A DNA stretch of 64,000 nucleotides from an uncultured Chloroflexota bacterium (GTDB lineage Bacteria > Chloroflexota > Chloroflexia > Thermomicrobiales > UBA6265). The stretch's first letter is position 1. The number at the start of each line of letters is the position of its first letter. The position numbers and the translations under genes are program-made. Location: assembly GCA_937901745.1 (NCBI GenBank), contig CALGSZ010000004.1, positions 1 through 64,000 on the forward strand. Reading direction: 5' to 3'. The notes under the pieces were generated by a model. It did not search any database. It was not told the origin of the DNA and was given only the letters and a program-made list of their open reading frames with translations. Below are positions 33,341 to 42,672 of the stretch, piece after piece.

Positions 33341-35830
33341 ATGCGTCCATCGAGCGGAAGTCTTTCATTCGCGGCAACCCGAATTCCGCGCAGAGGCCGG
33401 ATCGTCGTGCTGGCCGTAATCCTGTCGATGGTGCTGACCATGCCAGGCGCGGCACTAGCCGAGGAGCCGGGCGAGTCAGAAGTCTTTCCCCTTGTGGCCA
33501 CGCAGTTCCTGTCGCCGATTCGGGAACAGCTCGGCGGATCGGCGTGGCTGATGGCATCTGGGCTGGATCCGCGGTTCACAGGAAAGTTGCCCGAAGGGAA
33601 ACCGATTGGGGAGGAGGCGCTTGCGCTGGCTGGCGCTGGCGGCGGCCGATCCACTGGCCCGACGAGCTTCCAGCAGGTGCCGTTCCGCAATCCGGCCCCG
33701 GCATTCAGCCGGAACTTGATCATCTCCCGCGCCGTCGGCCTGACGCCGATCAGCACCGAGCCGCACATCGCGGTCAACCCGATTGATCCAGAGCATCTCG
33801 TCGTCGGCGTGATTGATTACAACACGGCCGGTCTCGCGACCTATACCAGCTTCGACGGCGGCGAGACGTGGGATGGCCCGAACCAGGTGCGGTATTTCCG
33901 GGAGGACTTCGGCGCCGCCGGCGACCCCGTCGTCGCCTTCGACCGGGACGGCACCGTCTACCTCACGTCCATCTCGGTCGGCTTCCAGGAGTTTCGGATC
34001 GGCAGCATCGTTTCCGCCGCGCAAATCTCGAGCATGGTCGTCTCGAAGTCGTACGACGGAGGACTGACCTGGACCGACGCGGTGTCGGCGGCCCGGAGCA
34101 CGATTCAAACGATCAGCAACATCGATCCCGATGGGCGCGAGCGCGGCACCGTCACGATGCAGTTCCTCGACAAGCCGTGGATCGATGTCGGCCCGAGCCC
34201 GACCGACCCTGAGCGCGACGTCATCTACCTGAGCTATACCGAGTTCGCCACGACCTACAGCTTGATCTACGCGGATGAGGTGCCGTTCCTCACCACGCCC
34301 ATTACCGAGACGACGATCCGGGTCGTACGGTCCGAGGACGGTGGGGTAACCTGGAGCGAGCCGGTCGCCGTCAGCCCGACGGTCCTTGCCGCCGAGGGGG
34401 CCAGCGAGCCCGGCGAAGGTGAGGGCGGCCCGGTTGGCAGCGCGCTGGGCATGCAATTCGAGCAACGCGTCCAGACCCAGGACGACAGCGTCCAGCCAAG
34501 TGCCCAGCAAGAGGAAGAGGAAAGCGGCGTTACCGCCGAGCGGACCGTGCAAGGTTCCCAGCCGGAGGTGTTGTCCGACGGGACCGTCGTCGTCGCCTAT
34601 CTCGACACGACCAACGACGGCATCCAGGAAGGTCTCTGCACCATCATGGTCTCCATTTCCCGCGATGGCGGCCAAACCTTCGAGCCGCCGGTGCAGGCTG
34701 GCGTCTTCCGCGAGCCCCATTTCCAGACGCGCAGCGCCTCCTTCCGCTATTGGGGCGCCGCCTTCCCGCAGGTGGCGGTCGGGCCGAACGATGAGATCTA
34801 CATCACGGCCGCGTTCTTGCCGCCTGACAAGCCGACCGACGACGGCGACATCTATCTGATGCGCTCGTTCGACGGTGGCGCTACCTGGGAAGAGCCGGTG
34901 CGCGTCAACCAGGACCGGACAACTCGCGTACAGTTCTTCCCGTCTGTTGATGTCGGGCCAGATGGGGTCGTTCACCTGATGTGGGGCGACATGCGCGACG
35001 ACCCGCAAGAGGTGCGCTACCACATCTATTACACCCGGTCGGAAGACCAGGGCGAGACGTTCGGCTTCACGCTGCCTGACCAAGGCTTCACCGCGCCGGA
35101 CACCCGCGTGAGCGACTTTCCGTCGAACTCGCTGCGCGCCTTCCCGGGAGGGCTGTTCATCGGCGACTACTTCGCGATCGTCGCGAATGAGTTGGACGTC
35201 TACATGGTCTGGGCGGATAGCCGCCTCGGCGAGTTTGGCGGCTTTGCTCAGCAGATCGGCTTCGCCCGCCAAACGGCGATCCAATCACCCTCGCTGTTCC
35301 TGAACCCGCCGTCGGGCTCTGCGGGCCGCGTCGTTGACATCCAGGGCCACGGGTTCCAGCCGGATAGCAACATCATCCTCATGGTTAGCGGCGTCATCGT
35401 CGCCAATCCGCGCACGAACTCCGACGGCGGCTTCACGACCTCGATCTACATGCCGCTGACCGGCGAGGGCCCGACGAGCGTCAGCGCCTTTGATGAGACG
35501 GGTAACTCGGCGACCGCCTCCTTCTACACGGAGTTCGGATTCGACACGCTGCGGGAGTCCTTGTCCGCGATCAATCAACAACTCGGCCTGCCCGAGCAGG
35601 GGTCACGACCGAGCGGAACGCCACAGGCGTCGCCGGTGCCTGGCGGCGCCACGACCGTGACGCCGGAGCCTGAGCCGCAGGAGACGGTCACGCCCGTCAC
35701 GTCCGGCGCGCCAGCACTGGAGGCGGCGGGGATGGACGCCCCGGCGTTTGGAATGCTGCTTGGGGCTGGTGGCCTTTTCCTTGCGTTCGCCGTGTCTGCC
35801 GGTTGGTTCGCCCGCCGGCGGCTCGGGTGA
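33341..35830 (+). CDS. secreted, C-terminally anchored Asp-box (BNR repeat/sialidase-fold) protein
   Basis: An 829-residue surface protein. A signal peptide covers about 1-41 (RRGRIVVLAVILSMVLTMPGAALA). The six Asp boxes are SFDGGETW (170-177), SYDGGLTW (237-244), SEDGGVTW (331-338), SRDGGQTF (440-447), SFDGGATW (509-516) and SEDQGETF (567-574), indicating a six-bladed beta-propeller. Then comes an IPT/Ig-like domain (SGSAGRVVDIQGHGFQPDS onward), a Pro/Thr-rich linker and a terminal hydrophobic helix plus Arg-rich tail. A Gln/Glu-rich insert separates blades 3 and 4. True sialidases also need an Arg triad and FRIP motif, which I do not see, so catalysis is uncertain. ATG at 33341 has GGGAG upstream. 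Confidence 0.85.
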   Translation: MRPSSGSLSFAATRIPRRGRIVVLAVILSMVLTMPGAALAEEPGESEVFPLVATQFLSPIREQLGGSAWLMASGLDPRFTGKLPEGKPIGEEALALAGAGGGRSTGPTSFQQVPFRNPAPAFSRNLIISRAVGLTPISTEPHIAVNPIDPEHLVVGVIDYNTAGLATYTSFDGGETWDGPNQVRYFREDFGAAGDPVVAFDRDGTVYLTSISVGFQEFRIGSIVSAAQISSMVVSKSYDGGLTWTDAVSAARSTIQTISNIDPDGRERGTVTMQFLDKPWIDVGPSPTDPERDVIYLSYTEFATTYSLIYADEVPFLTTPITETTIRVVRSEDGGVTWSEPVAVSPTVLAAEGASEPGEGEGGPVGSALGMQFEQRVQTQDDSVQPSAQQEEEESGVTAERTVQGSQPEVLSDGTVVVAYLDTTNDGIQEGLCTIMVSISRDGGQTFEPPVQAGVFREPHFQTRSASFRYWGAAFPQVAVGPNDEIYITAAFLPPDKPTDDGDIYLMRSFDGGATWEEPVRVNQDRTTRVQFFPSVDVGPDGVVHLMWGDMRDDPQEVRYHIYYTRSEDQGETFGFTLPDQGFTAPDTRVSDFPSNSLRAFPGGLFIGDYFAIVANELDVYMVWADSRLGEFGGFAQQIGFARQTAIQSPSLFLNPPSGSAGRVVDIQGHGFQPDSNIILMVSGVIVANPRTNSDGGFTTSIYMPLTGEGPTSVSAFDETGNSATASFYTEFGFDTLRESLSAINQQLGLPEQGSRPSGTPQASPVPGGATTVTPEPEPQETVTPVTSGAPALEAAGMDAPAFGMLLGAGGLFLAFAVSAGWFARRRLG

Positions 35831-35900
35831 CGAGCAGTCGATCCTGAGGCTCACAACCTGAGTCGCGGTATTCGGCTGATCGTCCAAGGAGATGATCGAC

Positions 35901-38345
35901 ATGGCTGACCTCACCGCATTGCTCGACGCGCTCGCGGCCGGCGCCATCACACGGCGAGAGTTCTTTCAGCGGGCGGCGGCGCTTGGCGTCTCGGCTCCGC
36001 TCGCATCTTTGATCGCTCGACAGCCGGAGGCGGTCTTCGCGCAGGAGGCGGCTCGCCCCGGTCCCGCCGTCGATGTCGTGACGTTCGGCGCGTACAACGT
36101 CGATCAGGCGCCGCTCAACGTGCAGAACGGCGATATCGACCTCTACCTGTTCGGTCTCAAGACGGCCGGCGCCCAGAGTCTCGAAGGCGTGGACACGGTG
36201 CGGCTGATTCAAGCACCGGCGTCGACGTTGTCGCTCATCCTCAATCCGGCTCCGGCCAACGAGGGCGAGCTCAATCCCTTCTCGCTGCCGGAAGTCCGCC
36301 TGGCGATGCAATACCTGGTCGACCGGGAGTTCATCGCCAACGACATCTATCAGGGGCGGGCGCTGCCGATGCTGACCAGCGTCAGCCCGCTCGATTACGA
36401 CCAATTGACGGTTTTTCCGGTTGTCAGCGGGCTGAACATCCGGCATGACCCGGAGTACGCGGCGCAGCTCATCACTGAGGCGATGGAGCGCGCCGGAGCT
36501 CAGCGGCAGAACAACGTCTGGACCTACAACGGCAACCCGATCACGCTCAAGATCGTCGTTCGCGTCGAAGATGAGCGGCGGGACATCGGCGATTTGGTGC
36601 GGTCCAACCTGGAGCAGCTCGGATTCCAAGTTCAGCCGCTCTATCAGCAATTCGGCCCGGCCACGCTGACGGTCTACGCGAGCGATCCGCGCACCTTCGG
36701 CTGGCACATCTACACCGAGGGGTGGGGCCGGGGCGCGCCCGCGCGCTACGACGACGCTGGTGTCAACCAGTTCTACGCGCCGTGGCTTGGCCAGATGCCC
36801 GGTTGGCAGGAGGTCGGCTTCTGGCAGTACGAGAACCAGGAGCTCGACGACCTGGGCAAGCGGCTGTACCGGGGCGAGTTCCAAAGCCAGGAGGAGCGGG
36901 ACGAGCTCTACCGGCAGATGGTCCAGATCGGGCTCAACGAGTCCATCCGCGTCTGGCTCGTCACCGCGCTCCAGAGCTTCCCCATCCGCACCGAAGTGCA
37001 GGACCTGACGGAGGACTTGGTCAGCGGGCCGAAGAATCTCTGGGCGCTTCGTGGCGCAAGCATCCCTGGCCGGTCGGACATCAAGGTTGGTCACCTCTGG
37101 GTTTGGACCGAGCGGACGACTTGGAACCCAATTGGCGGGTTCGGCGACGTTTACAGCGTCGATATCCAGCGCAATCTCAATGACCCGCCGCTCGTCTACC
37201 ACCCGTTCACCGGTCTCCCGCAACCGTTCCGCGCCGACTTCGAGGTGGAGACCGCCGGTCCGAACGACCGGATGCCGGTCCCGGAAGACGCCGTGTTGTG
37301 GGACGCGGCGAACGATAGCTGGGTACCGGTAACGCCAGGCACGACGGCGAAGAGCAAGGTCACCTTCGACTACTCACGGTACCTGCAAGCGTCCTGGCAC
37401 CACGGCCCGAAGATCACGATGGCCGACGTCATCTACCCGATCGCCCAAGGGTTCGAGATCGCCTACGACGAGAACAAGGTGCAGATCGAGACGGCCATCG
37501 GGATCACGGCCCGGCCGGTGCTGGAAACGATCAAGGGCTTCCGCCTAATTAGCGACACGCAAATCGAGGTCTACGTCGATTATTGGCACTTCGAGCCGGG
37601 GTACATCGCGGCTTACGCGTCGCCATCGGGCGTCTCCACGCCGTGGGAGATCCTGGCGGCGATGGACGATGTCGTCTTCGAGAAGCGGCAGGGCGCCTAT
37701 AGCGACACGGCGGCCGCCCGATTCAACGTGCCCTGGCTGAGCCTGGTCACGGAGTCCGACGCGCGCCTCGTCTTGCGCTCGCTCCGCGAGTTCAAGCGGC
37801 GGGGGACGATTCCTGCCGGCGTCTTCGAGATTGGCGGCCAGACACTCGTCACGGAGGACGAGGCGGTCGCGCGATACGACGCCTGCGAAGAGTGGTTCCG
37901 AAACACGAACCTGCTCATCATCGGCAACGGACCGTTCCAGCTAACCCGGTATGACCCGCCGGCGCAGTTCGCGCAGCTCGATGCCTTCCGGGCGGAGGGG
38001 TATCCCTTCACGGCCGCCGATTTCCGGCTGGGCACGCCGCCGAGGATCAGCATCGAGCCGGTGACGCCGCCGACGATCAATCTCGGCGATCCGATCTCGG
38101 TCCCAGTCACCGTTTCGGGGCCGGGAACGCTCTCGCTTCAGTACACCCTGGTGGACCCCGCCGCCGGGCAGGTGCTGGCGACGGGATTCGCCGAGGGCGG
38201 GGAAGGCGGCGCGTTCACCGTCAATGTCGATCCGAACGTTTCGAGCGGTCTCTTCCCCGGTCTCTATCAGCTCTTCCTGCTGGCGGCGAGCAGCGATATC
38301 GCGGCAGTCGCGCAGCAGCGCGTCGATCTGCAGATCGGGGTGTGA
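35901..38345 (+). CDS. atypical Tat-exported family-5 solute-binding protein with permuted landmark order
   Basis: An 814-residue protein (typical family-5 proteins have 500-600). It has a twin-arginine signal (TRREFFQRAAALGV, 17-30). Landmarks normally found in the second half come first: NGDIDLYLFG (76-85), LPEVRLAMQYLVDREFI (129-145), DPEYAAQLITEAMERAG (183-199). Those normally first come later: PPLVYHPFTGL (429-439), HHGPKITMADVIYPIAQGF (500-518), GNGPFQLTRYDP (675-686). An Ig-like tail follows (about 712-814). The ATG at 35901 is set by AAGGAG (35886-35891); the ATG at 35892 is too close to it. It precedes two unusual permease genes and presumably feeds them. Circular permutation is my reading of motif order; see findings. 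Confidence 0.85.
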   Translation: MADLTALLDALAAGAITRREFFQRAAALGVSAPLASLIARQPEAVFAQEAARPGPAVDVVTFGAYNVDQAPLNVQNGDIDLYLFGLKTAGAQSLEGVDTVRLIQAPASTLSLILNPAPANEGELNPFSLPEVRLAMQYLVDREFIANDIYQGRALPMLTSVSPLDYDQLTVFPVVSGLNIRHDPEYAAQLITEAMERAGAQRQNNVWTYNGNPITLKIVVRVEDERRDIGDLVRSNLEQLGFQVQPLYQQFGPATLTVYASDPRTFGWHIYTEGWGRGAPARYDDAGVNQFYAPWLGQMPGWQEVGFWQYENQELDDLGKRLYRGEFQSQEERDELYRQMVQIGLNESIRVWLVTALQSFPIRTEVQDLTEDLVSGPKNLWALRGASIPGRSDIKVGHLWVWTERTTWNPIGGFGDVYSVDIQRNLNDPPLVYHPFTGLPQPFRADFEVETAGPNDRMPVPEDAVLWDAANDSWVPVTPGTTAKSKVTFDYSRYLQASWHHGPKITMADVIYPIAQGFEIAYDENKVQIETAIGITARPVLETIKGFRLISDTQIEVYVDYWHFEPGYIAAYASPSGVSTPWEILAAMDDVVFEKRQGAYSDTAAARFNVPWLSLVTESDARLVLRSLREFKRRGTIPAGVFEIGGQTLVTEDEAVARYDACEEWFRNTNLLIIGNGPFQLTRYDPPAQFAQLDAFRAEGYPFTAADFRLGTPPRISIEPVTPPTINLGDPISVPVTVSGPGTLSLQYTLVDPAAGQVLATGFAEGGEGGAFTVNVDPNVSSGLFPGLYQLFLLAASSDIAAVAQQRVDLQIGV

Positions 38346-38555
38346 GCTTGGCGCGGCGAGCCGATCGCCGGCCGCTGATCGTCAAGGGCGCGCGATGCGG
38401 AGACGAACGCGCTGGTATGAGGCGATGGTTCGGAGTGTCCCTGCCACTACCCGTGCCGGATCGTTTGCGGCCGTGACCGGGATTGCCTCGGCGCGGCCGC
38501 GCGGCGACCGGCAGGCGGCGACGGGCGACCGGCGCTTGGTTCCTGGCTGCGCGTC

Positions 38556-39608
38556 ATGACCGCGATCGTCCGCACGCTCGCTATCCGCGCGATCACGCTC
38601 CTCGGCGTGCTCTTCGCCGTCTTGCTCCTGCTCGTCGTCTCGCTCGGCGTGACCGGCGTTTCGGACAAGCTGCTCGAGGCGAACGTCAACGAGGAGCTGC
38701 GGGCGTTCCGCATCGCGCAGTCGCAGACGATCCGCGACCCGAACCAGCTCGAGCAGGCGGTCGCCCAGCGCCGCGTCGAGCTCGAAGAGTTCTACGGCCT
38801 GGACACGCCGTGGTACCGGCGCATGCTGCCGCAGCTCTGGCGCGTCATGACGCTCGATCTTGGGCGGGCGCGCTCGCTGCGGACAGCGGACGGGAGCAAC
38901 AAGATTTCCGATATCGTTCTGGAGCGGCTGCCGAACACCGTCATCCTGCTGACGACCGCGACGGTCATCACGGCGGCTATCGGCCTGCTGGTCGGCGTGC
39001 GGATGGCGACGAAGGTCGGCACCCGGCTCGATCGCGCGGTCGCGTACTTCGCCGCGGTCTCGTTCGCAGTCCCGGCGTGGTGGCTCGGCATCCTCTTCAT
39101 CCTCATCTTCGCGTTCCGGCTCGACATCCTCCCGGCTGGCGGCATGTATTCCAATCCGCCGCCGGAAGGGTTCCCCGAGCGGCAGCTCGATTTGCTCAAG
39201 CACGCTCTGCTGCCGATCTTGACGCTCGTCCTCGTCAGCATCGGGCCGAGCATCTATTCGGTGCGGACGATGACGATGACCGTCGCCCAGGAGGATCATG
39301 TCCTTTTGGCGCGCGCGAAAGGCTTGCCGGAAGGGAAGGTGACGCGCCGCCACATCCTGCGCGTCGCGGCGCCGCCGATCGTCACCGGTCTCATCTTCGG
39401 GCTCGCGGGGTCGCTCTCCGGGGCGATCCTGACCGAGACGGTCTTCAACTGGCGCGGGATGGGCCGCCTCTTCTTCGACGCCTTCTCCGGCCAGCCGGAC
39501 GAGGGGGTGATCGTCGCGCTGACGTTCCTCTTTACGCTCATCTATGTCGTGGCGCGCTTCATCCTGGACGTCCTCTACGTGATCCTCGATCCGCGGGTCA
39601 GGTATTAG
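38556..39608 (+). CDS. atypical oligopeptide-type ABC permease (DppB/OppB family)
   Basis: A 350-residue permease. TM1 (ITLLGVLFAVLLLLVVSLGVTGV) is followed by a charged, partly helical extracytoplasmic region of about 75 residues (SDKLLEANVNEELRAF through LDLGRARSLRT). Then come the six-helix core with AAVSFAVPAWWLGILFILIFAF, the EAA loop DHVLLARAKGLPEGKVTRRHILRVA, and the end YVILDPRVRY. It is longer than the 312-residue homolog at 24747. The 210-base gap upstream holds nothing recognisable. Pairs with the next gene. Confidence 0.88.
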   Translation: MTAIVRTLAIRAITLLGVLFAVLLLLVVSLGVTGVSDKLLEANVNEELRAFRIAQSQTIRDPNQLEQAVAQRRVELEEFYGLDTPWYRRMLPQLWRVMTLDLGRARSLRTADGSNKISDIVLERLPNTVILLTTATVITAAIGLLVGVRMATKVGTRLDRAVAYFAAVSFAVPAWWLGILFILIFAFRLDILPAGGMYSNPPPEGFPERQLDLLKHALLPILTLVLVSIGPSIYSVRTMTMTVAQEDHVLLARAKGLPEGKVTRRHILRVAAPPIVTGLIFGLAGSLSGAILTETVFNWRGMGRLFFDAFSGQPDEGVIVALTFLFTLIYVVARFILDVLYVILDPRVRY

Positions 39609-39623
39609 CGCGGTGAGCCACTG

Positions 39624-41144
39624 ATGGCACAGAGCTCCGCCGCCATTCCGCAGCAGCCAGCGCCGACGGCGACGATGCCCGCCGAGGAACAGGAGCCGGC
39701 GAGCGCGTTCTCCCTGCGCGGGGCGCTGCGCCTGCTGGTCGCGACGGGCTCTGGTCGCGCCGGCCTCACGCTCTTCTTGATCCTGGTCGCGCTCTCCGCC
39801 TACGTCCTCATCACCTATCCGCGCGACTTCGGGCGCAGCCGCTGGAGCTCGCCGCTGTATTGGGCGGACAACCCGAGCGCGGCGCCGCCGGTCTGGACGA
39901 CCTGGCTCGGGAAAGAGGCGGTCCGCCACCAGCGGTTCACGCTGACCGAGCCGGAGAGCGTGACGCAGCGCGGCGCCGCCGAGGTGCGCGACTTCCGCGT
40001 GACGATCGATCACACAACGAGTGAGCCGCCGGAATTCGTCTCGGTGACGCTCTCCGGCATCACGTTCCACAGCCGGGCGCCGGTGGTGGTGATCTCGCTC
40101 ATTCGCCCAGACAAGCCGGATGCCCCGGTGCGCCTGGCGAACGTCGCGGTCCAGGGGCCGCGGGCGGGGGAGTCGGAGCCGTATCGCCGGTACTACGACT
40201 CACCGCTGCGGATCAATCTCACGCAGCAGGACACCGCTTCCGATGCCCTCGCGCAGTTCTTCCAGCAGCAGTACCCCGACCTGACGCCGCCGGCCACGCT
40301 CGATCAGTCGCTCGTGGATGCGCTCTTCGGTCGCCCCGCGGCCGACGGCTCTGGCCGCATCGAGCCGCTCACCGGCGAGTACACGATCTCGGTGCAGGCG
40401 CTCGTCGCCGATACGGAAGACGAGATCGCGCCGATGACGGTGGTCTACGGGGGAACAGTCTACGGCTGGATGGGGACCGACTCGCTCGGGCGCGACATCT
40501 GGCAAGGGCTGCTCTACGGGTTCCCGGTCGCACTGCTGATCGCGACGCTCGCCTCGCTCGCCTCGACGATCATCGGCGCCAGTCTCGGTATCCTTAGCGG
40601 CTACGCGGGCGGCGTCACCGACACGGTCATTCAACGACTCGCCGATATCGTCTCGAATGTGCCGGTGCTGCCGCTCTTGATCTTCCTCGTCTTCGTCCTC
40701 GGCTCGCACCTGTATCTGATCTTGCTGGTGCTGGTCGCGTTCAGCTGGCCTGGGCTGACGATTCTGGTCCGCTCCATGGTCTTGCAGATCCGGTCCGGGC
40801 AGCTTGTCGAAGCCGCCCGCGCGCTCGGAGCGTCCAAGACGCGGATCATGTTCCGGCACGTCTTCCCGCAGGTGGCGCCGTTCATCGTCGCCCAGATGAT
40901 CTTCTTCGCACCGGGCGCGATCCTCGCCGAGGCGTCGCTGAGCTTCCTCGGCCTGGGCGATCCCTCGATTCCGACCTGGGGGCAGATGCTAGAGGCGGGG
41001 TTCCGGACGGGAGCCCTCTACGTCGGTTACTGGTGGTGGGTGATCCCGCCCGGAATGATGATCATCATCACCGCGATGGCATTTATGCTGCTCGCCCTCG
41101 GCATGGAATCGGTCGTTGATCCCCGTTTGCGGAACGTGAGTTAG
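39624..41144 (+). CDS. oligopeptide-type ABC permease (DppC family) with large extracytoplasmic insertion
   Basis: A 506-residue protein against 311 for the in-window homolog. TM1 is at about 46-64. The conserved GTDSLGRDIWQGLLYG (284-299) that normally follows within about 40 residues comes only after a soluble region of roughly 200 residues (about 70-280). That insert contains alternating strands (VRDFRVTID, FVSVTLSGITFHS, VVVISLIRPDKPD, YTISVQALVAD), suggesting a beta-sandwich domain. The core then has the EAA loop LVEAARALGASKTRIMFRHVFPQ and ends SVVDPRLRNVS. It stops 12 bases before the convergent sugar-binding protein gene. No ATPase gene follows. Confidence 0.88.
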   Translation: MAQSSAAIPQQPAPTATMPAEEQEPASAFSLRGALRLLVATGSGRAGLTLFLILVALSAYVLITYPRDFGRSRWSSPLYWADNPSAAPPVWTTWLGKEAVRHQRFTLTEPESVTQRGAAEVRDFRVTIDHTTSEPPEFVSVTLSGITFHSRAPVVVISLIRPDKPDAPVRLANVAVQGPRAGESEPYRRYYDSPLRINLTQQDTASDALAQFFQQQYPDLTPPATLDQSLVDALFGRPAADGSGRIEPLTGEYTISVQALVADTEDEIAPMTVVYGGTVYGWMGTDSLGRDIWQGLLYGFPVALLIATLASLASTIIGASLGILSGYAGGVTDTVIQRLADIVSNVPVLPLLIFLVFVLGSHLYLILLVLVAFSWPGLTILVRSMVLQIRSGQLVEAARALGASKTRIMFRHVFPQVAPFIVAQMIFFAPGAILAEASLSFLGLGDPSIPTWGQMLEAGFRTGALYVGYWWWVIPPGMMIIITAMAFMLLALGMESVVDPRLRNVS

Positions 41145-41156
41145 GGGAGGAGGGCG

Positions 41157-42539
41157 TCAGCCCTGACGCGCCTCCTCCTCCTGGCGAGCGCGCTCGAACG
41201 CTTCGCGCGCTGTGAACGTCACGACGTCGATCGCGTCCTCGACATCCAGCTCAATGTAGAAAGCTCGCTTGAACGCCGTGTTGAAGGCGTCCTCCACCTC
41301 TGGCCACGTCGAAACCGAGGGCACGCGACGCATGGAGGCAATGTTGTCGAGGAAGACGTGGCTGCTGGCCGGCGGTAGCCCGAGCTCGCCAGAGCCGACC
41401 ACCTTGCCGGCGGTCGTGCCCTTGAGGAACGCATCGGACTCAGCGACGCGGATCATCGAGGGGACGGTGCGGCCGGTCTCGGCCAGGATCGTCTGGCCGC
41501 GCTCGCTGACCGCGAACTCGATGAAGGCCCAAGCCGCGTCCTTGTCCTTGGTGTTCGCCGCCATGCAGAACGCGTCGCTGTGGAGAATGTTCGCCGGTCC
41601 AGCCGGGCCGGTCGGGAGCGGCGCGACGTCCCAAGTGAAGCTCTCGATCTCGCGCAGCGTCGGCACGACACGCCGGCTCTGCATCAGCATCGCCGCGCGC
41701 CCGTTCATGAAGCGGCTCTCGTCATCCTCCGACTGGACCTCGGCCTCGGTCGGGGTCACCTTGTGCCCGGTCTGGCCGAGGGAGATGAACCACTTGATGC
41801 CCGTGAGGGCCTCGGGTGTGTTGAGCGTGAGCGTTGTTGGATTGTCAACGTCGTCGACGACCTCACCGCCGGCGCCCCAGACGAACGGCACGTAGCGGAT
41901 CATGGACGGGTCAACGGTCAGGCCATAGACCTCGGCCCGCCCATCGCCGTCTTCGTCCTTCGTCAGCTTCTTGGCGGCATCGAGAAACTCGTCCCATGTC
42001 CACCCATCCGTGGGCAGCGGAACGCCATTGGCCTTGAACATGTCAACGTTGTAGTAGACGACAAGGCTGGAGATGTTCTGCGGGATGCAGTAGAGCTCGC
42101 CGCCGCGATAGCGGAAGGCGTCCATCGGGATCTGGTAGAAGTCCGACTCATCGAGGACTTCGCTCTCTTCCAGGTACGGACCCAGCGGCTCGAGCGCCCC
42201 GCGAGCGGCGTACTGCCCGTAGCGACGGAAGTTGATCAGAAACACGTCCGGCGGGTTGCCGCCGGCGAATGACGTCGCCAGCTTGGTTTGGAAGTCGCCC
42301 TGCCCCGGCGTGTAGACGTCCTGGACGTCAATGTCTGGGTGCGCGGCCTCGAACTCTTCAATGACGCGCTGGTAAGCTGCCTGCTCCGCTGGGTCGCCCC
42401 AGAAGGCGAACGTGATCTGGCTGCGGTCTTGAGCGGCCGATCCGGACGATACCAGGATCGGCGCGGGAACCAGCATGACGAGGGCTGCAGCGAGACGCAG
42501 CCAGATCGGGAAGCGATGCCGACGCTGTTGGAGTCGCAC
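41157..42539 (-). CDS. sugar ABC transporter substrate-binding protein (family 1, CUT1 type)
   Basis: About 460 residues with a signal sequence (LRLAAALVMLVPAPILVSSGSAA). The mature part has ITFAFWGDPAEQAAYQRVIEEFEAAHPDIDV, SFAGGNPPDVFLINF, YNVDMFKANGVPLP-DGWTWDEFLDAAKKLT, GRAAMLMQ and AWAFIEFAVSERGQ, the standard MalE/UgpB pattern. The DEDGDGRAEVYG loop looks like a calcium-binding EF-type turn, seen in several relatives. I choose GTG at 42539 because GGGAGG lies 9 bases upstream; a TTG at 42548 would directly abut that site. The sugar permeases at 29766-31626 are the only CUT1 pair in the window. Confidence 0.9.
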   Translation of the reverse strand: MRLQQRRHRFPIWLRLAAALVMLVPAPILVSSGSAAQDRSQITFAFWGDPAEQAAYQRVIEEFEAAHPDIDVQDVYTPGQGDFQTKLATSFAGGNPPDVFLINFRRYGQYAARGALEPLGPYLEESEVLDESDFYQIPMDAFRYRGGELYCIPQNISSLVVYYNVDMFKANGVPLPTDGWTWDEFLDAAKKLTKDEDGDGRAEVYGLTVDPSMIRYVPFVWGAGGEVVDDVDNPTTLTLNTPEALTGIKWFISLGQTGHKVTPTEAEVQSEDDESRFMNGRAAMLMQSRRVVPTLREIESFTWDVAPLPTGPAGPANILHSDAFCMAANTKDKDAAWAFIEFAVSERGQTILAETGRTVPSMIRVAESDAFLKGTTAGKVVGSGELGLPPASSHVFLDNIASMRRVPSVSTWPEVEDAFNTAFKRAFYIELDVEDAIDVVTFTAREAFERARQEEEARQG

Positions 42540-42672
42540 GATCCTCAACCTCCCGAGTTACGGTCGTGTCCGAATTTGGCGTGGGCAAGTGTACCGTACC
42601 CAGGAGGCGGGCCAGCGCTGCCCCGATCGCGCCGGTCGTGTCAGCTAGGCGACCAGCGAGCCGGGAAGCGGC

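Noticed and set aside
33476..35284. 602-residue minus-strand frame opposite the Asp-box protein
   Set aside because: No domain pattern, Asp/Arg/Val-rich composition typical of antisense of GC-rich genes.
38382..40070. 562-residue minus-strand frame spanning two permease genes
   Set aside because: Crosses two genes on the other strand and is extremely Arg/Asp-rich; no recognisable domain.
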